From positions 1,353,961 to 1,417,960 of the forward strand of contig JALIRH010000099.1 in NCBI GenBank assembly GCA_023055505.1: DNA of 64,000 nucleotides. Reading direction: 5' to 3'. Below the pieces are notes generated by a model, which saw nothing but the letters and a program-made list of their open reading frames with translations, was not told the origin of the DNA and made no database searches. This stretch comes from Callipepla californica brunnescens. Lineage: Eukaryota; Chordata; Aves; Galliformes; Odontophoridae. This document shows, in pieces, positions 14,022 to 25,477 of this stretch (positions are counted from its first letter, which is position 1; each line of letters starts with the position of its first letter). Position numbers and translations under genes: made by a program.

Positions 14022-15563
14022 GGGCAGCAGTGAGGCAGGTATGGGGCAGCTATGGGGCAGCTATGAGGACGTTATGGGGCAGCTATGGGGCAGCAGTGGG
14101 GCAGCAATAACGCAGTAGTGGGGCAGCTATGGGGCAGTAGTGGGGCAGCAATGAGGACGCTATAGGGAGACTATGGGGCATGTATGGAGCGGCTAGGAGG
14201 CAGCTATGGGGCAGGTATGAGGCAGCCATGGGGTGGCTGTGGGGCAGCAGTGAGGCAGCTATGAAGAGGCTATGGAAATGCTATAGGGCAGCAGTGGGGC
14301 AGCTACGGAGCGGCTATGAGGCAGCCATTTTGCATCTATGGGGCAGCAGTGGGGCAGCTACAAGGAAGCTATAGGGCAGCTATGGGACAGCAGTGGGGCA
14401 GCTATGGTGCGGCTATGAGGCAGCCATGAGGCAGACACGGGGCAGCAGTGGGGCAGCTATGGTGCGGCTATGAGGCAGCCATGAGGCAGATATGGGGCAG
14501 CAGTGGGGCAGCTATGAGCAGGCTTTGGGGCGGCTGTGGAGCAGCAGTGGGGAAGCTATGGGGCAGTAGTGGGGCAACTATAAGTTAGCAGTGGGGCAGC
14601 TATGGGGCGGCTATGGGGCAGCAGTGGGGCAGCTATGAGGAGGTTATGGGGCAGCCATTGGCAGCTATGGGGCTGCAGTGAGGCAGCAATGGGGCAGCAG
14701 TGGGGCAGCTATGGGGCGGCTCTAAGGCAGCAGTGATGCAGACATCGGGCAGCTCTGAGGAGGCTATGAGGCCGCTATGAGGCAGTAGTGGGGCAGCTAT
14801 GGGGCAGCAGTGGGGTGGCTATGTGGCAGCAATGGGGCAGCCATGGGGCAGGTATGGGGCTGCAGTGGGACAGCTATGAGGAGGCTATTGGGCAGGTATA
14901 GAGCGGCTATGTGGCAGTAGTCGGGCAGCTATTGGGAAGCCGTGGGGCAGCTATCGGGCGGCTATTATACAGCCATGGAGCAGCTATGGTGCAGCAGTGT
15001 TGCAGCTATGAGGAGGCTATGGGGAGGCTATGGAGCAGCTATGGGGCGGCTATCTGGTGGCTATGAGGCAGCTATCGGGCAGCTCTGAGGAGGCTATGGG
15101 GCCACTATGAGGCAGTAGTGGGGCAGCTATGGGGCAGCAGTGGGGTGGCTATGGGGTGGCAGCGGGGCAGCAGTGGGGCAGCCATGGGGCAGCTATGGGG
15201 CTGCAGTGGGGCAGCTATGAGGAGGCTATGGGGCAGCAGTGGGGCTGCTGGTTTCCCCCTGCTTCTTTTGTTGGAGTCCTCGCCCCTTCCATGGTTGCCC
15301 ACCAATGAGGACTGGCTGATCCCTCCCCCACATCGACGGCCCCAGCCCCACAACCCCGACCCCACATCTGCAGCCCCAGCCCCATAACAGAGCCTTCAGA
15401 CCCCTAACTGAGCACCCGGACTTAGAACCGAGCATCGAGCCCCATTAGCCCCAACCCCAGCCCCACATCCCCGTCCCTCACCCAACTCCGCCCCACCCCA
15501 CCCACACCCTATTCCCCCCTTCTCCCTCCGCCACCCCACTCCTCCCCCCCTCCCCTTTCCCAC

Positions 15564-15639
15564 CTGCGTGTGCGCGAGCAGCCGCTGTAGCTCCCCCAGG
15601 AGCTCCACGTTGCGCGACCTCCCCCCCCGCCAACGCCAT
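15564..15639 (-). other. Candidate first coding exon on the - strand of the CpG island, copy 1
   Basis: On the - strand an ATG in a GGCCATGGC context (15639-15637) lies about 65 bp downstream of the ETS-site cluster. It is followed after 76 bp by CAG|GTGGGA, a plausible splice donor with GT at 15563-15562. The ATG frame is alanine/glycine rich. A different frame of the same bases reads VELLGELQRLLAHTQ, which looks more like a real amphipathic helix. A C8 homopolymer between the ATG and that helix could account for a frame slip. This is a weak call: no following exon is visible, because minisatellite begins within about 320 bp. Confidence 0.25.
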
Positions 15640-15701
15640 GGCCGAACAGCCCCACCCCCACTGCGCGCGGCTCTGGGAATAGCACTACGCGTGCGCCGGT
15701 C

Positions 15702-15721
15702 CCGGAAGCCGGAAACGGAAG
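15702..15721 (+). promoter_or_regulatory. Cluster of ETS-type GGAA sites, copy 1
   Basis: Three GGAA cores in 20 bp: CCGGAAG, CCGGAAAC and ACGGAAG. Clustered CCGGAAG sites are the standard binding sequence of ETS/GABP factors in CpG-island promoters. The same cluster lies at 21510-21529 in copy 2. Confidence 0.5.
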
Positions 15722-18700
15722 TCCCCCCCCCCGCAGATGAACGGAGCGGTGGAGTACTATGGCGGCGGCGGTGGCGGCGCCGCGGAAACCGCGGAAACCG
15801 CGCGTTGGAGCGGCGGCGGCGGCGGCGGCTCCGTTGCCGCGGAAACCGCACGTTGGAGCGGCGGCGGCGGCTGTACGGGAGGCACTGTGAGCTTTGGGGG
15901 TGGGGCTGGGCAGGGGCAGCGGCAGCGGCAGCGGCAGCGGGGGAGGGGCGGGGCAGGATTCCGGGGCCGCGCGGCGCTCTCTTTTTTCCCCTAGCACTTG
16001 TAACATCTATGAGGAGGCTATGGGGAGGATATGAGGCAGCTATGGGGTGGCTATGGGGCTGCAGTAAGGCAGGTATGGGGCAGAAATGAGGCAGCCACGG
16101 GGCAGCAGTGGGGCAGCTATGGGGCAGCTATGGGACAGAAGTGGGGCAGCTCTAAGGGTAGCCATGGGGCAGTTATGGGGCAACAGTGGGGCAGGTATGG
16201 GGCGGCTATTAGGCAGCCATCAAGCAGCTATGAGGCAGTAGTGGGGCAGCTATGAGGAAGCAGTGATGGAGCTATGGAGTAGCAGTGAGGCAGCTATAAG
16301 GAGGCTATGGGAGGCTATGGGGCAGCTATGGTGCATCAGTGAGGAAGCTATGGGGCGGCTTTGGGGCAGCATTTTGGCAGCTATGGGGCAGCAGTGGGAC
16401 AGCTATGAGGAGGCTATGGGGAAGCTATGTGGCAGCAGAGAGCTAGCTATGGGGCAGCTATGAGGAGGCTAAGGGGAGGCTATGGGGCAGCTATAGAGCG
16501 CCTATGTGGCAGTAGTTGGGCAGATATAAGGCAGCAGTGGGGCAGCTATGGGGCGGGAATTAGGCAGCCATGGGGCACGTATGGGGCAGCAGTGAGGTAG
16601 CTATGGGGCAGCTATGGGTCAGCTATGAGGAGGTTATGGGGAGGCAATGGAGCAGCAGTGGGGCAGATATGGGACGGTTATTAAGAGGCTATGTGGCAGC
16701 TATGGGGCATTAGTGGGGCAGCTATGGGGAAGTAGTGGGGCAGATATGGGGCAGCAGTGAGGCAGCTATGGGGTAGCTATGAGAAAGCTATGGGGCAGCA
16801 GTGAGGAAGTAGTGAGGCAGCTATGAGAAGGCTGTGGGGAAGCTATGGGGCAGCTATGGGGCACCAGTGAGGCAGATATGGGGCACCAGTGAGGCAGCTA
16901 TAGGGAGGCTACGGGGCAGCAGTGAGGGAGTAGAGAGTCAAATATGGGGCATTAGTGCGGCAGCTATGGGGCATTAGTGGGGCAGTTATGAGGAGGCTAT
17001 GGGGAAGCTATGGAGCAGCTATGGGGCAGCTATAGGGCAGCAGGGAGGTAGCAATGGGGCAGCAGTTGGGAAGCTATGAGGAGGCTATGGTGAGTCTACG
17101 GGGCAGCTATGGTACACCAGTGAGGCAGCCATGGGGCAGCTATGGTACACCAGTGAGGCAGCCATGGGGCAGCTATGGGGCACCAATGGGACAGTTATGA
17201 GGAGGCTGTGGGGAAGCTATGGGGCAGCTATGGGGCAGCAATGAGGAGGGTATGGAGAGGCTATGGGGCAGCTATGGTGCAACAGTGAGGCAGCTATGGG
17301 GTAGCTTTGAGGAGGCTGTGGGGAGGATATGGGGTAGATATGTGGCAACGGTGAGGTAGCTATGGGGAAGCTATGGGGCAGCAATGAGGGAGTAGTCGGT
17401 CAGCTATGGGGCATTAGTGCTGCAGCTATGGGGCCGAGTGGGGCAGTTAAGAGGAGGCTATGGGGAGGCTATGGGGCAGCTATCGGACAGCATTGAGCTA
17501 GCTTTAGAACAGCTATGAGGAGGCTATGGGGCAGATATGGGGCAGCAGTCGGGCAGCTATGGGGCGGATATGGAGCAGCAGTGGGGCAGGTATGGGGCAG
17601 TAGTAAGACAGCTATGTGGCAGCAGTGGGGCAGATATGAGGAGGCTATGGGGCGGCTATGAAGCAGCAGTGAGGCAGTTATGAGGCGGCTATGGGGCAGA
17701 TATGTGGCAGCAGTGAAGCAGCTATGGTGCGGCTATAAGGCAGCCATGGGGCAGCTATGGGTTAGCAGTGAGTCAGCTATGGGGCAGCAGTTGGGCAGCT
17801 ATGAGGAGGCTATGGGGCAGCTATGGAGCAGATTTGAAACAGCTTTGGGGCGGCTGTGGGGCAGTAGTTTGGCAGCTATGAGGCAGCAGTTGGGCAGCAG
17901 TTGGGGCAGTAGTGAGGCAGCTATGTGGCAGCTCAGGAGAGGCTATGGGGCAGCTATTGGGCATTAGTGGGGCAGCTATGGGGAAGTAGTGGGGCAGATA
18001 TGGGGCAGCAGTGAGGCAGCTATGGGGTAGCTATTGGGCAGTAGTGGGGAAGCAGTGAGGCAGCTATGGGGCAGCAGTTGGGCAGCTATAAAGAGGCTAT
18101 GGAGAGGCTGTGCGGCAGCTATGGTGCATCAGTGAGGAAGCTATGGGGCGTCTTTAGGGCAGCAGTTTGACAGCTATGAGGCAGTCACGGGGCAGCTATG
18201 GGACAGCAGTGGGACAGCTATGAGGAGGCTAGAGGGCAGCTATGGGGCAGCTATGAGGAGGCTATGGGGAGGCTATGGGGCAGGTATATAGTGGCTATGT
18301 GGCAGTAGTCGGGCAGATATAAGGCATCAATGGGGCAGCAGTGGGGCAGCTATTGGGCGGCTATTAGGCAGCCATGGGGCGGCTATATGGGGCAGCAGGG
18401 AGGTAGCAATGGGGCAGCAGTGGAGCAGCTATGATGAGGCTATGGCGAGGCTCTGGGGCAGCTATGGTGCACCAGTGAGGCAGCTATTGGGTAGCTATGA
18501 AGAGGCTGTGGGGAGGCTATGGGGCAGATATGTGGCAACGTTGAGGTAGCTATTGAGAAGCTATGGGGCAGCAGTGAGGCAGTAGTGGGTCAGCTATGGG
18601 GCATTAGTGCTGCAGCTATGGGGCCGCAGTGGGGCATCTAAGAGGAAGCTATAGGGAGGCTATGGGGCAGCTATGGGGCAGCAGTGAGCTAGCTATAGAA

Positions 18701-19663
18701 CAGCTATGAGGAGGCTATGGGGCAGCTATGGAGCAGATTTGAAACAGCTTTGGGGCGGCTATGGGGCAGTAGTTTGGCAGCTATGAGGCAGCAGTTGGGC
18801 AGCTATGGGGCAGTAGTGAGGCAGCTATGTGGCGGCTCAGGAGAGGCTATGGGGCAGCTATGGGGCATTAGTGGGGCAGCTATGGGGAAGTAGTGGGGCA
18901 GGTAAGGGGCAGAAGTGAGGCAGCTATGGGACAGGTATGAGGCACTTATCAAGCAGCTCTGGGGCAGCGGTGTGGCAGCTAAGAGGGTAGCTATGAGGAG
19001 GCTATGGGGCAGTAGTGGGGAAGCAGTGAGGCAGCTATGGGGCAGCAGTTGGGCAGCTATGAGGAGGCTATGGGGAGGCTATGGGGAGGCTATGGGGCAG
19101 CAGTGAGGCAGTTTTGGGGCACCAGTGAGGCAGCTATGGGGAGGCTACGGGGCAGCAGTCGGGCAGCTATGGGGCGGATATGGAGCAGCAGTGGGGCAGA
19201 TATGAGGAGGCTATGAGGAGGCTATGGGGCAGCAGTGAGGCAGCTATGGGACAGGTATGAGGCACTTATCAAGCAGCTCTGGGGCAGCGGTGTGGCAGCT
19301 AAGAGGAGGCAATTGGGAGGCTATGGGGCAGCTATGAAGCAGCAGTGAGGCAGCTATGGGGCGTCTATGGGGCAGCAGTGGGGCAACTATGAGGAGACTA
19401 TGGGGAGGCTATGGGGCAGCTATTGGGCAGCAGTGAGGCAGCAATGAGGCAGCTATGAGGAGGCTATGGGAAGCCGATGAGGCAGCTATAGAGCGGCTAT
19501 GGGGCAGTAGTGGGGCAGCTATTGGGCAGCTATTGGGAAGCAGTGGCAAGGCTATCGGGCGGCTATTAGGCAGCCATTGGGCACCATGGGGCAGCAGTGA
19601 GGCAGCTATGGGACGGCTATGGGGAGGCTATGGGGCAGGTATGGGGCAGCAGTGGGGCAGCTA

Positions 19664-19829
19664 AGGCAGCTATGGGAAGGCTATGGGGCAGCAGTGTGGG
19701 CAACTATGAGGAGACTATGGGGAGGCTATGAGGCAGCTATGGGGCAGTAGTCGGGCAGATATAAGGCAGCTATTGGGAAGCAGTGGGGCAGCTATGGGGC
19801 GGCTATTAGGCAGCCTTTGGGCACCTATT
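19664..19829. repeat. 11-bp minisatellite between the two large copies
   Basis: A 166-bp stretch of the same 11-bp units that is not part of the high-identity match between copy 1 and copy 2. It is either the remnant of the original array or a diverged end of the duplicated unit. Confidence 0.8.
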
Positions 19830-21052
19830 GGGCAGCAGTGAGGCAGGTATGGGGCAGCTATGGGGCAGCTATGAGGACGTTATGGGGCAGCTATGGGGCA
19901 GCAGTGGGGCAGCAATAACGCAGTAGTGGGGCAGCTATGGGGCAGTAGTGGGGCAGCAATGAGGACGCTATAGGGAGACTATGGGGCATGTATGGAGCGG
20001 CTAGGAGGCAGCTATGGGGCAGGTATGAGGCAGCCATGGGGTGGCTGTGGGGCAGCAGTGAGGCAGCTATGAAGAGGCTATGGAAATGCTATAGGGCAGC
20101 AGTGGGGCAGCTACGGAGCGGCTATGAGGCAGCCATTTTGCATCTATGGGGCAGCAGTGGGGCAGCTACAAGGAAGCTATAGGGCAGCTATGGGACAGCA
20201 GTGGGGCAGCTATGGTGCGGCTATGAGGTAGCCATGAGGCAGACACGGGGCAGCAGTGGGGCAGCTATGGTGCGGCTATGAGGCAGCCATGAGGCAGATA
20301 TGGGGCAGCAGTGGGGCAGCTATGAGCAGGCTTTGGGGCGGCTGTGGAGCAGCAGTGGGGAAGCTATGGGGCAGTAGTGGGGCAACTATAAGTTAGCAGT
20401 GGGGCAGCTATGGGGCGGCTATGGGGCAGCAGTGGGGCAGCTATGAGGAGGTTATGGGGCAGCCATTGGCAGCTATGGGGCTGCAGTGAGGCAGCAATGG
20501 GGCAGCAGTGGGGCAGCTATGGGGCGGCTCTAAGGCAGCAGTGATGCAGACATCGGGCAGCTCTGAGGAGGCTATGAGGCCGCTATGAGGCAGTAGTGGG
20601 GCAGCTATGGGGCAGCAGTGGGGTGGCTATGTGGCAGCAATGGGGCAGCCATGGGGCAGGTATGGGGCTGCAGTGGGACAGCTATGAGGAGGCTATTGGG
20701 CAGGTATAGAGCGGCTATGTGGCAGTAGTCGGGCAGCTATTGGGAAGCCGTGGGGCAGCTATCGGGCGGCTATTATACAGCCATGGAGCAGCTATGGTGC
20801 AGCAGTGTTGCAGCTATGAGGAGGCTATGGGGAGGCTATGGAGCAGCTATGGGGCGGCTATCTGGTGGCTATGAGGCAGCTATCGGGCAGCTCTGAGGAG
20901 GCTATGGGGCCACTATGAGGCAGTAGTGGGGCAGCTATGGGGCAGCAGTGGGGTGGCTATGGGGTGGCAGCGGGGCAGCAGTGGGGCAGCCATGGGGCAG
21001 CTATGGGGCTGCAGTGGGGCAGCTATGAGGAGGCTATGGGGCAGCAGTGGGG

Positions 21053-21811
21053 CTGCTGGTTTCCCCCTGCTTCTTTTGTTGGAGTCCTCGCCCCTTCCAT
21101 GGTTGCCCACCAATGAGGACTGGCTGATCCCTCCCCCACATCGACGGCCCCAGCCCCACAACCCCGACCCCACATCTGCAGCCCCAGCCCCATAACAGAG
21201 CCTTCAGACCCCTAACTGAGCACCCGGACTTAGAACCGAGCATCGAGCCCCATTAGCCCCAACCCCAGCCCCACATCCCCGTCCCTCACCCAACTCCGCC
21301 CCACCCCACCCACACCCTATTCCCCCCTTCTCCCTCCGCCACCCCACTCCTCCCCCCCTCCCCTTTCCCACCTGCGTGTGCGCGAGCAGCCGCTGTAGCT
21401 CCCCCAGGAGCTCCACGTTGCGCGACCTCCCCCCCCGCCAACGCCATGGCCGAACAGCCCCACCCCCACTGCGCGCGGCTCTGGGAATAGCACTACGCGT
21501 GCGCCGGTCCCGGAAGCCGGAAACGGAAGTCCCCCCCCCCGCAGATGAACGGAGCGGTGGAGTACTATGGCGGCGGCGGTGGCGGCGCCGCGGAAACCGC
21601 GGAAACCGCGCGTTGGAGCGGCGGCGGCGGCGGCGGCGGCTCCGTTGCCGCGGAAACCGCACGTTGGAGCGGCGGCGGCGGCTGTACGGGAGGCACTGTG
21701 AGCTTTGGGGGTGGGGCTGGGCAGGGGCAGCGGCAGCGGCAGCGGGGGAGGGGCGGGGCAGGATTCCGGGGCCGCGCGGCGCTCTCTTTTTTCCCCTAGC
21801 ACTTGTAACAT
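21053..21811. promoter_or_regulatory. CpG-island, promoter-like insert, copy 2
   Basis: Near-identical to 15245-16006. Visible differences are one extra GCG triplet in the second triplet tract and one fewer CAGCGG unit. ETS-type sites (21510-21529), the ATG on the - strand and the CAG|GTGGGA donor are all retained. If the first island is an active promoter, this one should have the same sequence capacity. Confidence 0.6.
21372..21447 (-). other. Candidate first coding exon in the CpG island, copy 2
   Basis: Same sequence as 15564-15639: ATG at 21447, donor GT immediately after 21372. The arguments and doubts are those given for copy 1. Retention of both signals in the second copy adds little, since the whole region is nearly identical. 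Confidence 0.25.
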
Positions 21812-24800
21812 CTATGAGGAGGCTATGGGGAGGATATGAGGCAGCTATGGGGTGGCTATGGGGCTGCAGTAAGGCAGGTATGGGGCAGAAATGAGGCAGC
21901 CACGGGGCAGCAGTGGGGCAGCTATGGGGCAGCTATGGGACAGAAGTGGGGCAGCTCTAAGGGTAGCCATGGGGCAGTTATGGGGCAACAGTGGGGCAGG
22001 TATGGGGCGGCTATTAGGCAGCCATCAAGCAGCTATGAGGCAGTAGTGGGGCAGCTATGAGGAAGCAGTGATGGAGCTATGGAGTAGCAGTGAGGCAGCT
22101 ATAAGGAGGCTATGGGAGGCTATGGGGCAGCTATGGTGCATCAGTGAGGAAGCTATGGGGCGGCTTTGGGGCAGCATTTTGGCAGCTATGGGGCAGCAGT
22201 GGGACAGCTATGAGGAGGCTATGGGGAAGCTATGTGGCAGCAGAGAGCTAGCTATGGGGCAGCTATGAGGAGGCTAAGGGGAGGTTATGGGGCAGCTATA
22301 GAGCGCCTATGTGGCAGTAGTTGGGCAGATATAAGGCAGCAGTGGGGCAGCTATGGGGCGGGAATTAGGCAGCCATGGGGCACGTATGGGGCAGCAGTGA
22401 GGTAGCTATGGGGCAGCTATGGGTCAGCTATGAGGAGGTTATGGGGAGGCAATGGAGCAGCAGTGGGGCAGATATGGGACGGTTATTAAGAGGCTATGTG
22501 GCAGCTATGGGGCATTAGTGGGGCAGCTATGGGGAAGTAGTGGGGCAGATATGGGGCAGCAGTGAGGCAGCTATGGGGTAGCTATGAGAAAGCTATGGGG
22601 CAGCAGTGAGGAAGTAGTGAGGCAGCTATGAGAAGGCTGTGGGGAAGCTATGGGGCAGCTATGGGGCACCAGTGAGGCAGATATGGGGCACCAGTGAGGC
22701 AGCTATAGGGAGGCTACGGGGCAGCAGTGAGGGAGTAGAGAGTCAAATATGGGGCATTAGTGCGGCAGCTATGGGGCATTAGTGGGGCAGTTATGAGGAG
22801 GCTATGGGGAGGCTATGGAGCAGCTATGGGGCAGCTATAGGGCAGCAGGGAGGTAGCAATGGGGCAGCAGTTGGGAAGCTATGAGGAGGCTATGGTGAGT
22901 CTACGGGGCAGCTATGGTACACCAGTGAGGCAGCCATGGGGCAGCTATGGTACACCAGTGAGGCAGCCATGGGGCAGCTTTGGGGCACCAATGGGACAGT
23001 TATGAGGAGGCTGTGGGGAAGCTATGGGGCAGCTATGGGGCAGCAATGAGGAGGGTATGGAGAGGCTATGGGGCAGCTATGGTGCAACAGTGAGGCAGCT
23101 ATGGGGTAGCTTTGAGGAGGCTGTGGGGAGGATATGGGGTAGATATGTGGCAACGGTGAGGTAGCTATGGGGAAGCTATGGGGCAGCAATGAGGGAGTAG
23201 TCGGTCAGCTATGGGGCATTAGTGCTGCAGCTATGGGGCCGAGTGGGGCAGTTAAGAGGAGGCTATGGGGAGGCTATGGGGCAGCTATCGGACAGCATTG
23301 AGCTAGCTTTAGAACAGCTATGAGGAGGCTATGGGGCAGATATGGGGCAGCAGTCGGGCAGCTATGGGGCGGATATGGAGCAGCAGTGGGGCAGGTATGG
23401 GGCAGTAGTAAGACAGCTATGTGGCAGCAGTGGGGCAGATATGAGGAGGCTATGAGGAGGCTATGGGGCGGCTATGAAGCAGCAGTGAGGCAGTTATGAG
23501 GCGGCTATGGGGCAGATATGTGGCAGCAGTGAAGCAGCTATGGTGCGGCTATAAGGCAGCCATGGGGCAGCTATGGGTTAGCAGTGAGTCAGCTATGGGG
23601 CAGCAGTTGGGCAGCTATGAGGAGGCTATGGGGCAGCTATGGAGCAGATTTGAAACAGCTTTGGGGCGGCTGTGGGGCAGTAGTTTGGCAGCTATGAGGC
23701 AGCAGTTGGGCAGCAGTTGGGGCAGTAGTGAGGCAGCTATGTGGCAGCTCAGGAGAGGCTATGGGGCAGCTATTGGGCATTAGTGGGGCAGCTATGGGGA
23801 AGTAGTGGGGCAGATATGGGGCAGCAGTGAGGCAGCTATGGGGTAGCTATTGGGCAGTAGTGGGGAAGCAGTGAGGCAGCTATGGGGCAGCAGTTGGGCA
23901 GCTATAAAGAGGCTATGGAGAGGCTGTGCGGCAGCTATGGTGCATCAGTGAGGAAGCTATGGGGCGTCTTTAGGGCAGCAGTTTGACAGCTATGAGGCAG
24001 TCACGGGGCAGCTATGGGACAGCAGTGGGACAGCTATGAGGAGGCTAGAGGGCAGCTATGGGGCAGCTATGAGGAGGCTATGGGGAGGCTATGGGGCAGG
24101 TATATAGTGGCTATGTGGCAGTAGTCGGGCAGATATAAGGCATCAATGGGGCAGCAGTGGGGCAGCTATTGGGCGGCTATTAGGCAGCCATGGGGCGGCT
24201 ATGGGGCAGCAGGGAGGTAGCAATGGGGCAGCAGTGGAGCAGCTATGATGAGGCTATGGCGAGGCTCTGGGGCAGCTATGGTGCACCAGTGAGGCAGCTA
24301 TTGGGTAGCTATGAAGAGGCTGTGGGGAGGCTATGGGGCAGATATGTGGCAACGTTGAGGTAGCTATTGAGAAGCTATGGGGCAGCAGTGAGGCAGTAGT
24401 GGGTCAGCTATGGGGCATTAGTGCTGCAGCTATGGGGCCGCAGTGGGGCATCTAAGAGGAAGCTATAGGGAGGCTATGGGGCAGCTATGGGGCAGCAGTG
24501 AGCTAGCTATAGAACAGCTATGAGGAGGCTATGGGGCAGCTATGGAGCAGATTTGAAACAGCTTTGGGGCGGCTATGGGGCAGTAGTTTGGCAGCTATGA
24601 GGCAGCAGTTGGGCAGCTATGGGGCAGTAGTGAGGCAGCTATGTGGCGGCTCAGGAGAGGCTATGGGGCAGCTATGGGGCATTAGTGGGGCAGCTATGGG
24701 GAAGTAGTGGGGCAGGTAAGGGGCAGAAGTGAGGCAGCTATGGGACAGGTATGAGGCACTTATCAAGCAGCTCTGGGGCAGCGGTGTGGCAGCTAAGAGG

Positions 24801-25477
24801 GTAGCTATGAGGAGGCTATGGGGCAGTAGTGGGGAAGCAGTGAGGCAGCTATGGGGCAGCAGTTGGGCAGCTATGAGGAGGCTATGGGGAGGCTATGGGG
24901 AGGCTATGGGGCAGCAGTGAGGCAGTTTTGGGGCACCAGTGAGGCAGCTATGGGGAGGCTACGGGGCAGCAGTCGGGCAGCTATGGGGCGGATATGGAGC
25001 AGCAGTGGGGCAGATATGAGGAGGCTATGAGGAGGCTATGGGGCAGCAGTGAGGCAGCTATGGGACAGGTATGAGGCACTTATCAAGCAGCTCTGGGGCA
25101 GCGGTGTGGCAGCTAAGAGGAGGCAATTGGGAGGCTATGGGGCAGCTATGAAGCAGCAGTGAGGCAGCTATGGGGCGTCTATGGGGCAGCAGTGGGGCAA
25201 CTATGAGGAGACTATGGGGAGGCTATGGGGCAGCTATTGGGCAGCAGTGAGGCAGCAATGAGGCAGCTATGAGGAGGCTATGGGAAGCCGATGAGGCAGC
25301 TATAGAGCGGCTATGGGGCAGTAGTGGGGCAGCTATTGGGCAGCTATTGGGAAGCAGTGGCAAGGCTATCGGGCGGCTATTAGGCAGCCATTGGGCACCA
25401 TGGGGCAGCAGTGAGGCAGCTATGGGACGGCTATGGGGAGGCTATGGGGCAGGTATGGGGCAGCAGTGGGGCAGCTA

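Larger units (their letters stand above)
15245..16006. promoter_or_regulatory. CpG-island, promoter-like insert, copy 1
   Basis: A non-repetitive ~760-bp GC- and CpG-rich block embedded in the minisatellite. The left half is C-rich and free of minisatellite units. The right half has GCG-triplet tracts (about 15760-15880) and a (CAGCGG)n tract near 15915. A cluster of ETS-type GGAA sites lies at 15702-15721, next to an ACGCGTGCGCC element resembling an NRF1 site (about 15687). This layout is typical of housekeeping, often bidirectional, vertebrate promoters. A possible first exon lies on the - strand. Overlapping ORFs of 150-173 codons run in opposing frames through the triplet repeats and are low complexity, so I do not call them genes. 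The gene of origin is not recognised. Confidence 0.6.
14022..19663. repeat. Macrosatellite-like duplication, copy 1 (11-bp repeats plus CpG island)
   Basis: First copy of a ~5.65-kb segment repeated at 19830-25477. The offset stays between 5805 and 5816 bp throughout, with only scattered substitutions and small indels: one GCG triplet, a six-base CAGCGG change, a 12-bp GAGGAGGCTATG-type unit, and a few bases elsewhere. It holds the 11-bp minisatellite and one GC-rich island (15245-16006). Its end is sharp: the copies agree through 19663/25477 and then differ. Confidence 0.88.
19830..25477. repeat. Macrosatellite-like duplication, copy 2
   Basis: Second copy of the 14022-19663 segment, in direct orientation. 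Near-identity over more than 5.6 kb, including the unique CpG island, shows a recent duplication or ongoing homogenisation; an assembly duplication is also possible. Beyond 25477 the array continues with different 11-bp variants. Confidence 0.88.

Noticed and set aside
15396..16089. ORFs of 151-173 codons on both strands of the CpG islands
   Set aside because: They overlap in several frames, are dominated by GCG and CAGCGG triplets and run into minisatellite; absence of stops reflects high GC content.
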